Shown here in pieces: positions 35,501 to 42,995 of a DNA stretch of 64,000 bases. The DNA comes from Euleptes europaea (taxonomy: Eukaryota > Chordata > Lepidosauria > Squamata > Sphaerodactylidae), in NCBI RefSeq assembly GCF_029931775.1, contig NC_079312.1, positions 122,944,872-123,008,871 of the forward strand, read 5' to 3'. Numbering within the stretch: the stretch's first letter is position 1; each line of letters starts with the position of its first letter. Both the position numbers and the translations under genes were made by a program. Under the pieces are notes generated by a model. The model saw only the letters and a program-made list of their open reading frames with translations, was not told the DNA's origin and made no database searches.

Positions 35501-38500
35501 CTGCTATGATCCTCTCTTAGGGAATCTGAGGCAGCTGAGTACACTGGGGAGGCTGCCAAATACCCCTGAATGTTAGGCTGGTAAATTCCTTGAGTTGTGC
35601 AAGCCTGTTGGAAAAGGGAGAATAAGGGCTTGTAGCCTCTGAAAGTGCTTATCTAAGGACCCATTTATCATAGAATGCACCTGTTCAAAGGTGGGATGCT
35701 TGGGGGAGTCCCCTTCAACCGAGGAGAGTACGTTACCCTCCGTTGTCTCTGCAACATCCATGGCCAGTGATTTGACAGAGGATCCGGCTGGGACCATGCA
35801 GGTCAAACCGGAACTCTGTGCAAGATGGCGCTTGTGAGCTTTTTCCCCGCTGTTTGTCTTTGCCTTCTTGGAGGCTTTCCAGTTTGGCATAGAAGTCGTG
35901 GAAGACTTGCCGGGCTCCCTTTCCAATAGTCCGCCGAGGCGGCTAGCAGGAGGGGCCGATTTTAGCACCAAATCCTGGTCTGCATCGGAAAGGAGCTCGA
36001 TCTCCTCCAATGCAATCCTTGTGGTCGCCATTTTGTGCACCGCAGCAATCCCGCAGCTCGTCTGATCTTCCTGCAGCACAGTGGATAGTCGGGAAGGAGC
36101 CCGGGTGCTCTCACACCACTCACTCACACAGACGACAGGAGGAGGAGAGAGGGAAAATGGATCGGAAAGAAATTAGAGGGAAAGAAACAAATCCTAAGCC
36201 TACTTTCTCTATCTGTTCTTGTCCCACCTATGGCTGGACGTGCTCCCCCAGCAAAGGCAGGAGAAGAACTGGAAGTGAAGGCGTTCCTCGCCCGGGAGAC
36301 AGGAAGTTAAGTTAGTCTTGCCTCCCCCTAGCAATGGAGCGAGAAACACCCAAGATTTAAGATGCCCTTCCTTCACAGCGGGAATGGCTCCAATGTACCA
36401 ACAGTTAGTCATGGCTAAGGCATGATCCAATGCACACTCACTTGGAAGTATACTTTGAGTAAACATGAGTAAGATTACACTGTACATCTCCTTGAAGCCA
36501 ATGGAAGAAAGTAGGCATTACCTACATCTGGGTCAGGTCAGTATGATTTAGATTACTAAAAATTTGCATTACCTCTTCATTTTCTTCATTTGAATTGAGA
36601 ACATCAGCTGGCATACTTTGTTGGTCATCATTTTTCTGTTTTTTACTACATTCCTGAAACACATCATACACTTTAGTGATAAAACAAACAACGTACTGTA
36701 TAATACAGGTAAATGAGGGATGGAAAAGTATCTTATTATATAATTCCATCTGAGCTAAATTTTCAGTTATTACAGAACAGACAGACCCTGACATGTCCAA
36801 CAATTTTTAAAAGAACTATAATTATTTTATAGTATCCTCAATGTTCATAATACTCTACACAGAAATAAAAAAAATATGCCCCAAGATTACAACCTAAATT
36901 TCAACAGAGGGAAGAAATAGAAAGACACAGATAACAGTTTAGTTATGAGTAGATGCATTCCTTTCAACAGTTCAGATTTGAAATGTGACAGTTTACAAAA
37001 TGGAGGAATCTGAGCAGTGGAGATCCCCCTTCCGGATCTGTGCTGGGAACACTGTTGCTTAATTTATTCGTAAATGACCAGGCATTGGGAGTGGATAGTG
37101 AAGTAGCAAAGATGACACCATATAGTTCAGGATGGTGAAAACACATGGGGATTAGTAATACAGCCTGGTGCAGACTCATATAGAATACTGAATGCAGTTC
37201 TGGTTTTCACATCTCAAAAAGAACACTGAAGAGCTGGAAAAAGTGCAAAAGAGGGGAACTGAAATAATAACAAGCAAGCTGTACCTTACCTATGAATTAA
37301 GGCTAAAGTGTCTGAGGCTCGGATGAGGAAAAAAAATGACAGGGCTAACATAATAGAGGTCTACAAAATCATGCATGGTACAGAGTAACCTTTCTTCGAC
37401 TGTCACAAAACTTAAATTCAGGTTCACTCTGTGGAAATGATGGGCAGTAGATTGACTGACAATGGAAATGATTGGCGGACGAAAGAACAGCAAGTAGTTG
37501 ATCTGTAGAATTCCTTGATGTGAGCTGTGATGGACAATGGATCAGATGAAAGGGAACAGGATAGATTTATGTGGTATAGGTCTACCCTTAGTCATGGCAG
37601 CTGAGTGGAGCCTCTGGATTTCAGAGGCAACATGCCTCTGCTTTTCAGATATTGCGGAGCGATCAGCAGGTAAGGGCAGTTATCTGTCAGCCCTGCTTGG
37701 GAGCAATGACATCTCTTGAGACTCACACTAAATTTTTAACAAGGAATCCCGCAAAGGGAAAAAACACAAACAAAACATGCATAGAAATGAAATGAAGAAA
37801 TGGAAATGAAATGAAGAAGATGAAATGGAAATGAAATGAAGGGTAAGAAGATTATGATGGTCAAGAAGAAGAGTTGGTTTTAATATGCCAACTTTCTCTA
37901 CCACTTAAGGAAGAATCAAATCGGCTTAGAATCCCTTCCTCTCCCCACAACAGACACCCTGTGAGGTAGGTGAGGCTGAGAGTGTGACTTGCCCAAGGTC
38001 ACCCAGCTGGCTTCATGTGTAGGAGTGGGGAATCAAACCTGGTTCTCCAGATCTGAGTCCACCACTCTAAACCACCGTTCTTAACCACTACACTACGCTG
38101 GCTCTTCGCATGAACGAAGACTATGAACGAACCATGAACAAAGACTAAAAAATACATAATGTATTAGATAAATAGGGTCAATTGGGACATATTCCAAGTA
38201 GAAATGCATACAAATAAAGGAACAGGGAACCATATTGTGTAGTACATAGACATCAAGTACTTATTAGGTTGCATGTTAGTAGCTGCTGTGAGGTAAAACC
38301 AAGTGTTCTGGCCTTAGAAGATGCAGGAAATAAGGGTCTAACAACTATCAGTCATAAAGCTCACTGGGTACCTCAGTCCAAGTCCCTGTCTACCAATCTA
38401 TTTTATGATGATAAACTAAAATAACCCTAAACTATATGTAAACATTGGTCATTATGATTCCATATATTCAAATGCTCTGATGCTCAGGGAGGGGAAAGGA

Positions 38501-40594
38501 AGTCAAGAGAAAAACAGGCAAACTCTGTAGAACGGACAGCAGGGCACAAAGTCCATTTGATAATCAAGGAGAGGAAATTCTCCCATAAAAGATACAGGCA
38601 TTCAGAATATAATGCATCCCATTCTGCATGGGATTAGGCTGTAAATACACACCTTCTCAATTTAAGAAATTAAAAGACGCAAAAATGAGTCTTGTTTTCA
38701 TTGTGGAATTCTTAATGACAAAAGAAACTGTCCTAGTGGAATCTGTAGTTTTATGGGCCCTTGTCGCTCAATGTAAGACACATTCTGCATAACTATTCCT
38801 GAGTAACAATATAAATTCAAATCACCCAAGGTATGGTTTTCTCAGAGGGGAGTACTGGTGCTCTTAAACAGCTTAACAAACTGGCCAGGATGGCGCAATG
38901 TGTAGAGTTTAAAGTAGGACACACAATCAAGCTGCTACATGCCCAGTGCATTCTTTCAAAGCAGTACCACACACATACTGTTTGTGAATAGAGATCTTCA
39001 GAGCCCACCAGGCAGGTACAGCCGCAGGATGCTATGCCAGGAATCTGACTTGAGGGGAAAGAGAGAAACCAAGAGGATATTCTGGAAAGCAGTGGCAAAA
39101 TGGCCGCTCACACTGTATGTCTTAAAAAACAATTTCCCAGAACCCATTTTGCATGTTGAATAGAACCACAGAATAGGAGTCTGGCAGTGCAGTGCAGTCC
39201 TAAGTGATATCTTTCTAATATCCTTGACTTCAATGGACGTAGAAGAGTGTGACTTGCTGTGGGGCTGGGTCTATACTAAACTGGCCATTTCCACCACTTA
39301 CCACTTCCTGCTGCATAGGGTTGCCAGGCCCCCTATATCAACAACAGAAGCTTCGTGAGGGCGGGGCAGGGGGTGGTGATCCGTCTGCACGGTGCGATAA
39401 CTCCATGTCAAGGCTTACCTCAGAAGTGCTGGCATTGTGCCGGACACTCTAGCACATCCCTCCAAAAACTCTATGGAAACCATAAAGTTTTGGGGGGAGA
39501 GTGCTAGAGCATCCCCGCCGGGATGCCAGTGCTTCCGGGTAAACCTGGAAGTGATGTCATTGTGCCGTGCATGCACTGCGCACAAGGATCGCCACCGCCC
39601 CCCTCAGCTGGCCTGCTTCTGCCCACCAATCAGCTGAGGGACAACGGGAAGCTTCGTTAATTGACAGGCAATTGCTCATCATAACTGGGCATATGAGAAC
39701 CCTACTGCTGCAGCTCCTTCTCATGTTGTTCCTCAAGGTCCTCTATCCCCCATTTCATGGAGATCAGTGGGCTGCAGTGAGAGGGGAGGTGTAGGAAATT
39801 CCCATTTCAGTGATGGGAAATGTAGTCTGGATCCAGCTCTAAGACTGCACTGCGACAATGAAATCCTTACTCCAGCATAAGCCCATAGATTTCTCTGCAA
39901 AGGATGCCCCTTTCAGAATCAAGCAGTATTCTGTTAATCTAGCAGACACTAGTACAGTGATACTTAACTTGTCAGAGTGCCTAAAACAGTACTTGAACAG
40001 CATTCCACATATCACAGGACAATAAAACTCTTTCCCTCAGATATACAATGTTGAGAAATCCAAAACACATACCTTATAGGTTCTTGACCGTGAAAGTCTT
40101 CAACAACACATACCTTATATCCAAGCATTTTATTTTTTTCAGAACCATCACTTTTGTTAGAATCCCCTTTTTGCTGTCAAGTAACAGCTGACTTATGGTG
40201 AACCCATAGAGTTTTCAAAGCAAGAGACCTTTGGCGGTGGTTTGCCATTGCTACATCCACCTCATGACCCTGGTATTCCTTGGAGGTCTCCCAACCAAAG
40301 ACTAGACAGGGTCAGGGCTGAGAATGTATGACTGGCCCAAGGGCACCCAGCAAGCTTCCATGGCATGAGAATCTCAGTTTCCCAGGTCCCAGTCTGTCAC
40401 CTTAACCACCACACCATGCTGGCTCTCTTTATTTTGCACTATGGCATACTAAATTTAATGGGATTGACCCCTCAGAAAGGATGCATAGGACTGCAGCTGT
40501 GCAGCCCAATCCTATGCATGCTTATTCAGAAATGGGGGAGCCCATAACTCATAAGAAAATTACTCACCTTTTTGGTGCAGTTTTCACACTTCAT
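9877..40594 (-). CDS. NARF: NARF, iron-only-hydrogenase-like protein (prelamin A recognition factor)
   Basis: Eleven coding exons with GT-AG borders: 40594-40568, 36653-36573, 29338-29195, 27901-27769, 25469-25335, 20136-20018, 17787-17658, 15720-15648, 14635-14497, 11439-11282, 10118-9877. They give about 459 residues, against about 456 for human NARF as I recall it. The start [11 protein letters not shown] and end SFDIKW match the NARF family and differ from its paralogue CIAO3 (NARFL). Ferredoxin-like cysteines are C53, C56 and C59 (DCLACENC). Hydrogenase H-cluster-type motifs are SACPGW (C172), [10 protein letters not shown] (C228) and ACPGGCLNG (C377, C381). NARF is reported to bind farnesylated prelamin A at the nuclear envelope; its Fe-S role is inferred from the family. 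The oddity is exon 9, which is one base longer than its neighbours' phases allow (GGG at 14521-14519), so the frame breaks there as sequenced. The residue numbers given ignore that base. Divergently placed from CYBC1. Confidence 0.93.
10119..11281 (-). other. NARF intron 10
   Basis: Unassigned intronic DNA with a short (AATA)n run near 10775-10790. No clear repeat or RNA gene. Confidence 0.6.
11282..11439 (-). CDS. NARF: NARF coding exon 10
   Basis: Opens with [13 protein letters not shown] and runs through [16 protein letters not shown] to FVEVLACPG. This segment is almost identical to human NARF as remembered. It holds the third H-cluster-type cysteine (C377). Donor GTAATG. The frame is open over all 158 nt. 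Confidence 0.95.
11528..11616. mobile_element. Short palindromic element, CTAAGC-GTTACACCC type
   Basis: Arms ACTAAGCGGAGTTACACCC and GGGTGTAACTCTGCTTAG are inverted repeats around a core containing TTTCAATGGACTTAG. CAGTG and CACTG mark the outer ends. About 89 bp, no coding. A decayed relative lies near 39186-39260. Confidence 0.65.
12032..12232 (+). mobile_element. hAT-type MITE (TAGGGTTGCCA family), diverged copy
   Basis: Starts TAGGAATGCCAGCCTCC and ends GAGTTGGCAACCATA. Family body motifs are present but decayed, and no target duplication can be read. Older than the copies at 2765 and 8265. Confidence 0.6.
12295..12592 (+). mobile_element. Sauria-type SINE, copy 2
   Basis: Head GAGCCAGCGTGGTGCAGTGG, duplicated CACTCCT-CACATGA segment, tail GGCATATAGAAACCAACTTC. 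Antisense to NARF, in intron 9. Confidence 0.87.
14497..14635 (-). CDS. NARF: NARF coding exon 9, one base too long
   Basis: Reads [20 protein letters not shown] and on through [12 protein letters not shown] in the expected frame. The next bases are GGGAAATCACATAC. With GG the frame would continue EITYKVLK into exon 10 (NKDFQ), as in other NARF proteins. With GGG it shifts. The exon is 139 nt, while the phases of exons 8 and 10 require 138 modulo 3. Acceptor and donor (GTAAGT) look normal. This is either a homopolymer sequencing error or a true +1 lesion. Confidence 0.9.
14636..15647 (-). other. NARF intron 8
   Basis: The main content is the duplicated repeat at 15091-15399. The rest is unassigned. 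Confidence 0.55.
15091..15399 (+). repeat. Tandem duplication of a ~154-bp repeat unit
   Basis: Unit 1 (15091-15243) and unit 2 (15244-15399) both start CATAGGGTTG and share GGTAGGTG, GCAGAAGCAGGC, a G run, TTTACCCTGGAAGTGATGGG and GTTTTTGGAGGAATG. An inverted, decayed relative is at about 39310-39630. Family unknown; the GGGTTGCC start recalls the hAT-type MITE but the body differs. Confidence 0.75.
15648..15720 (-). CDS. NARF: NARF coding exon 8
   Basis: Acceptor CTGCAG, then [20 protein letters not shown] and AFDTL across the junction, donor GTAAGT. This linker lies between the second and third H-cluster-type motifs and is the least conserved exon. Too short to stand out as an open frame; found by phase matching (73 nt). 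Confidence 0.9.
15721..17657 (-). other. NARF intron 7
   Basis: Holds a GC-rich repeat at about 16430-16860 (CGCCACTTACAACGGCAC and GCATTCCTGGGGCATTCCCA), probably related to the GC-rich transposon at 57622-58042. The rest is unassigned. Confidence 0.45.
17658..17787 (-). CDS. NARF: NARF coding exon 7
   Basis: Reads [20 protein letters not shown] and then EALREDFY to CVLTS, with a split glycine codon at the donor (GTAGGC). It contains C228 of the hydrogenase-like motif APCYDKK. Confidence 0.95.
18370..18720 (+). mobile_element. L2-like LINE fragment (reverse transcriptase C-terminal region)
   Basis: One frame reads [20 protein letters not shown], the HWLP-R-FK-L-K signature found downstream of the reverse transcriptase in L2/CR1-group LINEs. 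The copy is truncated and decayed. Antisense to NARF. Confidence 0.55.
19385..19850. mobile_element. Palindromic MITE with GAGGCCTTTTA ends, interrupted
   Basis: The left arm (19388-19496) begins GAGGCCTTTTATGCAGGG and contains GCTTTGGGGTTTCCTTTTGA. The right arm (19714-19850) is its inverted, diverged copy (TCCAAAGGAAGCCCCAAAGC). The hAT-type MITE at 19497-19705 sits between them. Confidence 0.65.
19497..19705 (+). mobile_element. hAT-type MITE (TAGGGTTGCCA family), copy 3
   Basis: Termini TAGGGTGGCCAAC and CTGGCAGCCCTA. Exact 8-bp target duplication GGCTCTCC at 19489-19496 and 19706-19713. Inserted into the older palindromic element around it. Confidence 0.88.
20018..20136 (-). CDS. NARF: NARF coding exon 6
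   Basis: Starts with the tail of a split glycine codon and reads [20 protein letters not shown], then [19 protein letters not shown], donor GTAAGT. The TAKSPQQ stretch is strongly conserved in NARF/CIAO3 proteins. 119 nt, 39 residues. Confidence 0.95.
20478..20709 (-). mobile_element. 5S-rRNA-derived SINE
   Basis: On the minus strand the head reads like 5S rRNA: AGGTTAGCCTGATCTCGTCA, then AAGCTAAGCAGGGTC and GGATGGGAGACC. The body follows (GGCAAACCACCTCTTG), then the tail CATAAGTCGGCTGCAACTTG and an (AC)n run (20478-20517 on the plus strand is GT). The 5S-like part covers the internal Pol III promoter. The tail resembles the 3' end of the RTE-like LINE at 55290-55508, its probable partner. 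Confidence 0.85.
20741..21016. mobile_element. MITE with AGGGGTTACCGCACTT terminal inverted repeats
   Basis: The left end AGGGGTTACCGCACTT has an exact inverted copy AAGTGCGGTAACCCCT at the right end. AAT abuts both ends and may be a 3-bp target duplication. Inside are three diverged copies of a ~45-bp block with GATGTATTA-GAGTTTGAAAA and GTTATAAAAAA. No coding. Confidence 0.85.
21340..21548 (+). mobile_element. hAT-type MITE (TAGGGTTGCCA family), copy 4
   Basis: Termini TAGGGTTGCTAACC and GCTGGCAACCCTA. Target duplication GCAAACAG (21332-21339) and GCAAATAG (21549-21556), 7 of 8 bases alike. Confidence 0.87.
23565..23869 (+). mobile_element. Sauria-type SINE, copy 3
   Basis: Head AGCCAGCGTGGTGTAGTAG, body GGGTGACCTTGGGTCAGTC, tail GGCATATAAAAACCAACTC plus (TTC)n. 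It lies directly after a repeat scrap containing GAGGAAGGCCTACTCAGGC. Confidence 0.88.
25335..25469 (-). CDS. NARF: NARF coding exon 5
   Basis: Reads [20 protein letters not shown], then [10 protein letters not shown] to MFASACP, with split glycine codons at both ends and donor GTGAG. It holds C172 of the SACPGW motif, the first H-cluster-type cysteine. Confidence 0.95.
25641..26878. mobile_element. Non-autonomous mariner/Tc1-like element with minisatellite inside
   Basis: The left end reads GTGTTTCCCCGAAAATAAGA and the right end TCTTATTTTCGGGGAAACAC, with GGTA at the right and a decayed TA at the left. Sub-terminal AAAATAAGCCATA motifs recur at both sides. The 1.2 kb interior has no transposase. 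It holds G-rich runs and a tandem block at 26285-26435 (TTGCTTTGCATGG units). The Cys- or His-rich open frames over that block are by-products. Confidence 0.8.
26285..26435 (+). repeat. Minisatellite of ~27-30-bp units
   Basis: About five diverged units of the form GGTTGCAAACRTGTTGCTTT plus GCAT lie inside the mariner-like element at 25641-26878. The period varies, so the array has been reshuffled. Confidence 0.7.
27769..27901 (-). CDS. NARF: NARF coding exon 4
   Basis: Reads [20 protein letters not shown], then [20 protein letters not shown] and LRSL, donor [16 protein letters not shown] is a conserved block of the hydrogenase-like fold, with C99. Confidence 0.95.
28431..28770 (+). mobile_element. 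hAT-type MITE (TAGGGTTGCCA family), split copy
   Basis: The left end TAAGGTTGCCCACCTCC is followed by the foreign palindrome at 28467-28619. The body then resumes (GACTGATGTCCAGAC, GGACTGTATGGCATT, CAAATCTCCAGGAATT). The last ~20 bp of the family are missing. Confidence 0.65.
28467..28619. mobile_element. Near-perfect palindromic MITE, GGGCACTTTCACACAGCC type
   Basis: The left arm GGCACTTTCACACAGCCCAA and its inverted copy at the right end extend inward for about 70 bp with few mismatches (AATGCCCTTTCAATCCACTT). The centre is GTTCACACAGTAAAATCC. A second, older copy is at 55818-55977. Confidence 0.82.
29195..29338 (-). CDS. NARF: NARF coding exon 3
   Basis: Reads [20 protein letters not shown], then [20 protein letters not shown] and FRVLNLNK, donor GTAATG. 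It encodes the ferredoxin-like cysteines C53, C56 and C59. Exactly 48 codons in phase 0. Confidence 0.95.
29637..29990 (-). mobile_element. CR1-like LINE 3' fragment
   Basis: On the plus strand it starts AATCAGAGTTGGAAGGGACC and continues ATCTAGTCCAACCCCCTGCA, the reverse complement of the common CR1 3' region of sauropsids. It includes TGGCCATCTAACCTCTGCTT at the far end. No open reverse transcriptase. Confidence 0.7.
30119..30349 (-). mobile_element. tRNA-derived SINE
   Basis: On the minus strand a tRNA-like head (GCTGGTGCAGTGGTGAAAG, box B GGTTTGAATCCCCGC) is followed by CACCTACCTCACTGGGTTTG and GCCACCTTGGGTCCTCATTG. It resembles the Sauria SINE group but has a different tail. Confidence 0.7.
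31511..31660. repeat. DIRS-like element, terminal inverted repeat (3' side)
   Basis: GAATCTTGGGTGTTTCTCGC and CTCCCGGGCGAGGAAC in this block recur as reverse complements at 36254-36384. The outermost part (GGTACATTGTTTACTCACTG) is repeated in complement in the internal region at 31853-31945. Confidence 0.85.
31853..31945. repeat. DIRS-like element, internal complementary region
   Basis: The first half is the reverse complement of the outer end at 31511-31565. The second half (CTGAAGGAAGGGCATCTTGA) is the reverse complement of the outer end near 36350-36384. In DIRS elements this region serves as the template that joins the ends of a circular intermediate. Confidence 0.85.
36254..36384. repeat. 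DIRS-like element, terminal inverted repeat (5' side)
   Basis: GTTCCTCGCCCGGGAGACAG and GCAATGGAGCGAGAAACACC are complementary to the block at 31511-31660. The repeat ends near GCGGGAA. Confidence 0.85.
36573..36653 (-). CDS. NARF: NARF coding exon 2
   Basis: Acceptor TTTCAG, then [20 protein letters not shown] and SNEENEE, donor GTAATG. It joins exon 1 as [16 protein letters not shown], matching the N terminus of NARF. 27 codons, phase 0 at both ends, low-complexity acidic end. Confidence 0.93.
37786..37843 (+). repeat. A-rich tandem repeat
   Basis: Units of GAAATGAAATGAAGAA repeat about four times. Simple sequence, no gene. Confidence 0.7.
37863..38105 (-). mobile_element. Sauria-type SINE, copy 4
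   Basis: Read on the minus strand it has the head AGCCAGCGTAGTGTAGTGG and tail CATATTAAAACCAACTC. It lacks the duplicated CACTCCT segment of the other copies, so it belongs to a shorter subfamily. Confidence 0.87.
39186..39260. mobile_element. Short palindromic element, decayed
   Basis: GCAGTCCTAAGTGATATC, TTGACTTCAATGGACGTAG and AGAGTGTGACTTGCTGT match the palindrome at 11528-11616 in order, with many changes. Confidence 0.5.
39310..39630 (-). repeat. Inverted relative of the 15.1-kb repeat unit
   Basis: Minus strand: GGTGGGCAGAAGCAGGCCAG, then AAACTTTATGGTTTCCATAG and CCAAAAACTCT-like motifs in the order seen at 15091-15399. Diverged and partly rearranged. Confidence 0.55.
40170..40428 (-). 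mobile_element. tRNA-headed SINE with 5S-SINE-like tail
   Basis: On the minus strand the head is GAGCCAGCATGGTGTGGTGG. The tail (CACCATAAGTCAGCTG) is related to that of the 5S-derived SINE at 20478-20709. Two different Pol III heads thus carry a similar 3' end. Confidence 0.65.
40568..40594 (-). CDS. NARF: NARF coding exon 1
   Basis: Nine codons, MKCENCTKK, followed by donor GTGAGTA. Found only by family knowledge of the N terminus; C3 and C6 are present. A possible acceptor (TTACTGTTTCAG) at 40713-40711 would make 40595-40710 the last part of the 5' UTR, with a non-coding first exon further upstream. Confidence 0.88.
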
Positions 40595-40710
40595 TTGAGG
40601 GTCTTTATGTTACTGTCTTTGGTGTGCTGGGTAAAAGCTGCTGGTTCTCTTCTTATACTTGTATGGAAGAGATCTAGAAGAAGAAGCAACTGCCTAGGCT
40701 CTCTGGCTTC

Positions 40711-42290
40711 CTGAAACAGTAAAGGTGCGCACACAAAAAGCAGTGGTCAGAATCCTTTATTGCTATCATGCACTTTCATCCCTCATATAACTATATCCTC
40801 CTTTGTGACCGAAGCATTCTGGTTCAGCTGCCAATTCTGCCTCTAACTGGGTAAGTGTTTCAGCATCAAGCATTTCAAAAGTGGGATGGCTCTAATCTAA
40901 TCTAGCATTGCAGAACTGACTAATCAGCAACAAATGCCTGCCGTCAACTTGTCAAAGACAGAAATACCGTAGCTTCCCAAGCCATGTGCATTCTGATCTT
41001 CGCTCCAACGATACGTATTTTTACGGCACCACAAGTAGACGTATGTATAGCACCTTGTGAACAGCACATATGTATAGCATCAAGCCAAACTTATATATTG
41101 TAATTGGGGCTGGCTTTTAGACACCGCTGAAGGGGTACATGATCAGGCATGCAGTGACAGGTGACTCCAGAAAATGTACAAGCATTCTGAATAATGTGTG
41201 CATGAGAGATCGCCTCTCAGACACACAGCACAGCTCCCTTTTACAACATAGGATCCTAACTGGTAAAAGTATATGGAAGTTAAGTTAACCATTGCACATA
41301 ATCAGTTGGTTTCTTCTAAGTGGCAATGCTCCACAAAACAAGACTAGGCCACTTTCACCTTCAAAACGCTATGCTACAAACAAATGAGTAAGTTTGCGAT
41401 ATATCTTTTATCAGTGCCACGTAACAAATGCCCTTCGTTTCAGAGCACAACAGTTCCAAAATACAGAAATTCCAGTTTAGCAACAGCTATAATTCTGAAA
41501 CACCAGGCAGTGGTAACAAGCCATTAGTCACAACTAATTTCTTATCTGCGCTTGTTGTACAGAATCTACGTCAGCAAATCACATCGATACACACTGGGCT
41601 GGGCTTAAACCCACGCTGCCCTTTAGGAGTCAAACACATTTCATGAAGGAGCTGTGCCCATTACAGAGTTACCATAAGGATATGATACAACTGTTTCCTA
41701 ATAAAAGTGTCTTTACTCCTAGGGAAGGCTTCCCAGCCAAGGTTTAGAAGCATCTAGACCCCCCCCCTAAAAGCCAGTACAAGGTTTACCACACCAAACC
41801 TGACACAAGCTGTGAATGTTCATAGATTTAGAAGTACTACTCTTTATTTTCTTAACTCCTGTTCCCAAAACAAGTGAACAGATCCTCATGCAAACCAACG
41901 GCATTTATACACGTCTGTGTATGACACTTCAGTCTGTGCTATAGAGCTTTCCATTTACTTGGAAGTAAGACACGTTTGTTTCAAGCATGCTTAGCAGCAC
42001 AGTTTAAGCAGCCCGAGTAGGAACACGATTCCCCCCCCATCCCCATATCAAACCAGAACAAGCTCTCTCCTGTATCTTGGTGAGGTCTCTGCTTAAGCCT
42101 TTAAGATGCCTTTTAAAACTTGGTACATTTTATCTCAGGGATTATACAAATGATAACGTGCGTGGGGCAATTCGAGGGAGTTCTGAATGCTGATCCTTTG
42201 GAATCAGGCACCCATTCAAAGCACATTCTTGTTTCCCTTTTTTTGCAAGCTTCGCATAAAACCAATGCTTATAAAACCTTACTCTTGCGA
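40711..42290. other. Unassigned stretch upstream of NARF start exon
   Basis: Probably the 5'-UTR intron of NARF. A C-run lies at 41760-41767. No convincing exon or repeat. Confidence 0.4.
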
Positions 42291-42870
42291 CCGCAAGCCA
42301 TTACTTCTCCTCCGCAGATGCAGAAGAAAGGACGCGGAAAATCAGACCCCTTAAAACAGGCACCCGGACGTGCAAGAGCCAGAAAGCTAAGGCAGCTGCC
42401 GCCTCTGCTGAAATACAATCCATGCAAAGGAATTAAAGGGAAAGGAAGGAAAGCAGACACAATACCTTGCAGCATAATTCACTTAAGTCACAAATGGCAT
42501 CACTAGGAGGAATTAAATAGCGCCACTGCTAAAGACGGACGCACGCAGCTTATCACCATTTAAGAACAATCCAGGGCGCCAGTAGGGGGATCCTGGACGG
42601 ACCCAGGGGAGGACAAGGCCCGTCCTTTTCTCCTCCGATTTTGGGGGTAGCCTTGTTTCTCCTCCCTCCGCCCCTGCCGTTTGCAAGCGATCATTGTAGA
42701 CCTGAGCGCTGTCACGTAGTCGCAAGCCTCGGCGGGGAAGTGCGAGGGACAGCGCCCCCTCGCCGTAGAGAAGAGAACGGCAATAATCTTCGCTCGCACC
42801 ATGCGGTGTTTCCGGGGGGGAATAAAGCGAAGAGAACCGGCGGTGATGCTCGAAGGAAAGCCCCAGTCTC
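42290..42870 (-). promoter_or_regulatory. NARF: GC-rich CpG stretch, probable NARF promoter and first non-coding exon
   Basis: CpG density rises clearly above the AT-rich surroundings (for example CGCTGTCACGTAGTCGCAAG and CCCCTCGCCGTAGAG). It lies about 2 kb upstream of the NARF start codon, on the side where a promoter is expected. A minus-strand donor-like AAGA/GTAAGG near 42283 could end a non-coding exon. No TATA box. It might also serve antisense transcription toward CYBC1. Confidence 0.55.
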
Positions 42871-42995
42871 TAAAGTCCGTCTAAAACAGACACACACACA
42901 CACACACCCCCCTTAAAGCTTCATTACGACTGTTTGGCTTGCCTTTATTAACAATTCAACTTGATTTTCCTTCTGGCCTTTTCTTGTCTTCCATA

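Larger units (their letters stand above)
31511..36384 (-). mobile_element. DIRS-like tyrosine-recombinase retroelement (fossil)
   Basis: About 4.9 kb, in sense orientation in NARF intron 2. Parts in order on the minus strand: a terminal inverted repeat (36384-36254), a gag-like region (about 36.1-34.9 kb), a reverse transcriptase and RNase H region (about 34.8-33.3 kb), a tyrosine-recombinase region (about 33.2-32.2 kb), an internal complementary region (31945-31853) joining sequence from both ends, and the other terminal repeat (31511-31660). Inverted termini plus an internal complementary region and a recombinase in place of an integrase define DIRS elements. No target duplication is seen, as expected for that group. 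The copy is broken, with roughly four to six interruptions, yet long frames survive and the termini match well, so it looks fairly young. Whether the gag-like region was one or two genes is unclear. Confidence 0.88.
29339..36572 (-). other. NARF intron 2
   Basis: Contains a CR1-like LINE end at 29637-29990, a tRNA-derived SINE at 30119-30349, a retroelement scrap near 31048-31130, and the DIRS-like element at 31511-36384, which makes up most of the intron. 30.35-31.5 kb is otherwise unassigned. Confidence 0.65.
36654..40567 (-). other. NARF intron 1
   Basis: Contains a (GAAATGAAAT)-type tandem at 37786-37843, a Sauria SINE at 37863-38105, a short palindrome at 39186-39260, an inverted copy of the 15.1-kb repeat at 39310-39630, and a tRNA-headed SINE at 40170-40428. 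Other parts are unassigned. Confidence 0.55.

Noticed and set aside
42120-42506. 128-codon plus-strand frame entering the GC-rich stretch at 42.3 kb
   Set aside because: Basic, low-complexity sequence with no recognisable domain; a promoter-region by-product is more likely.
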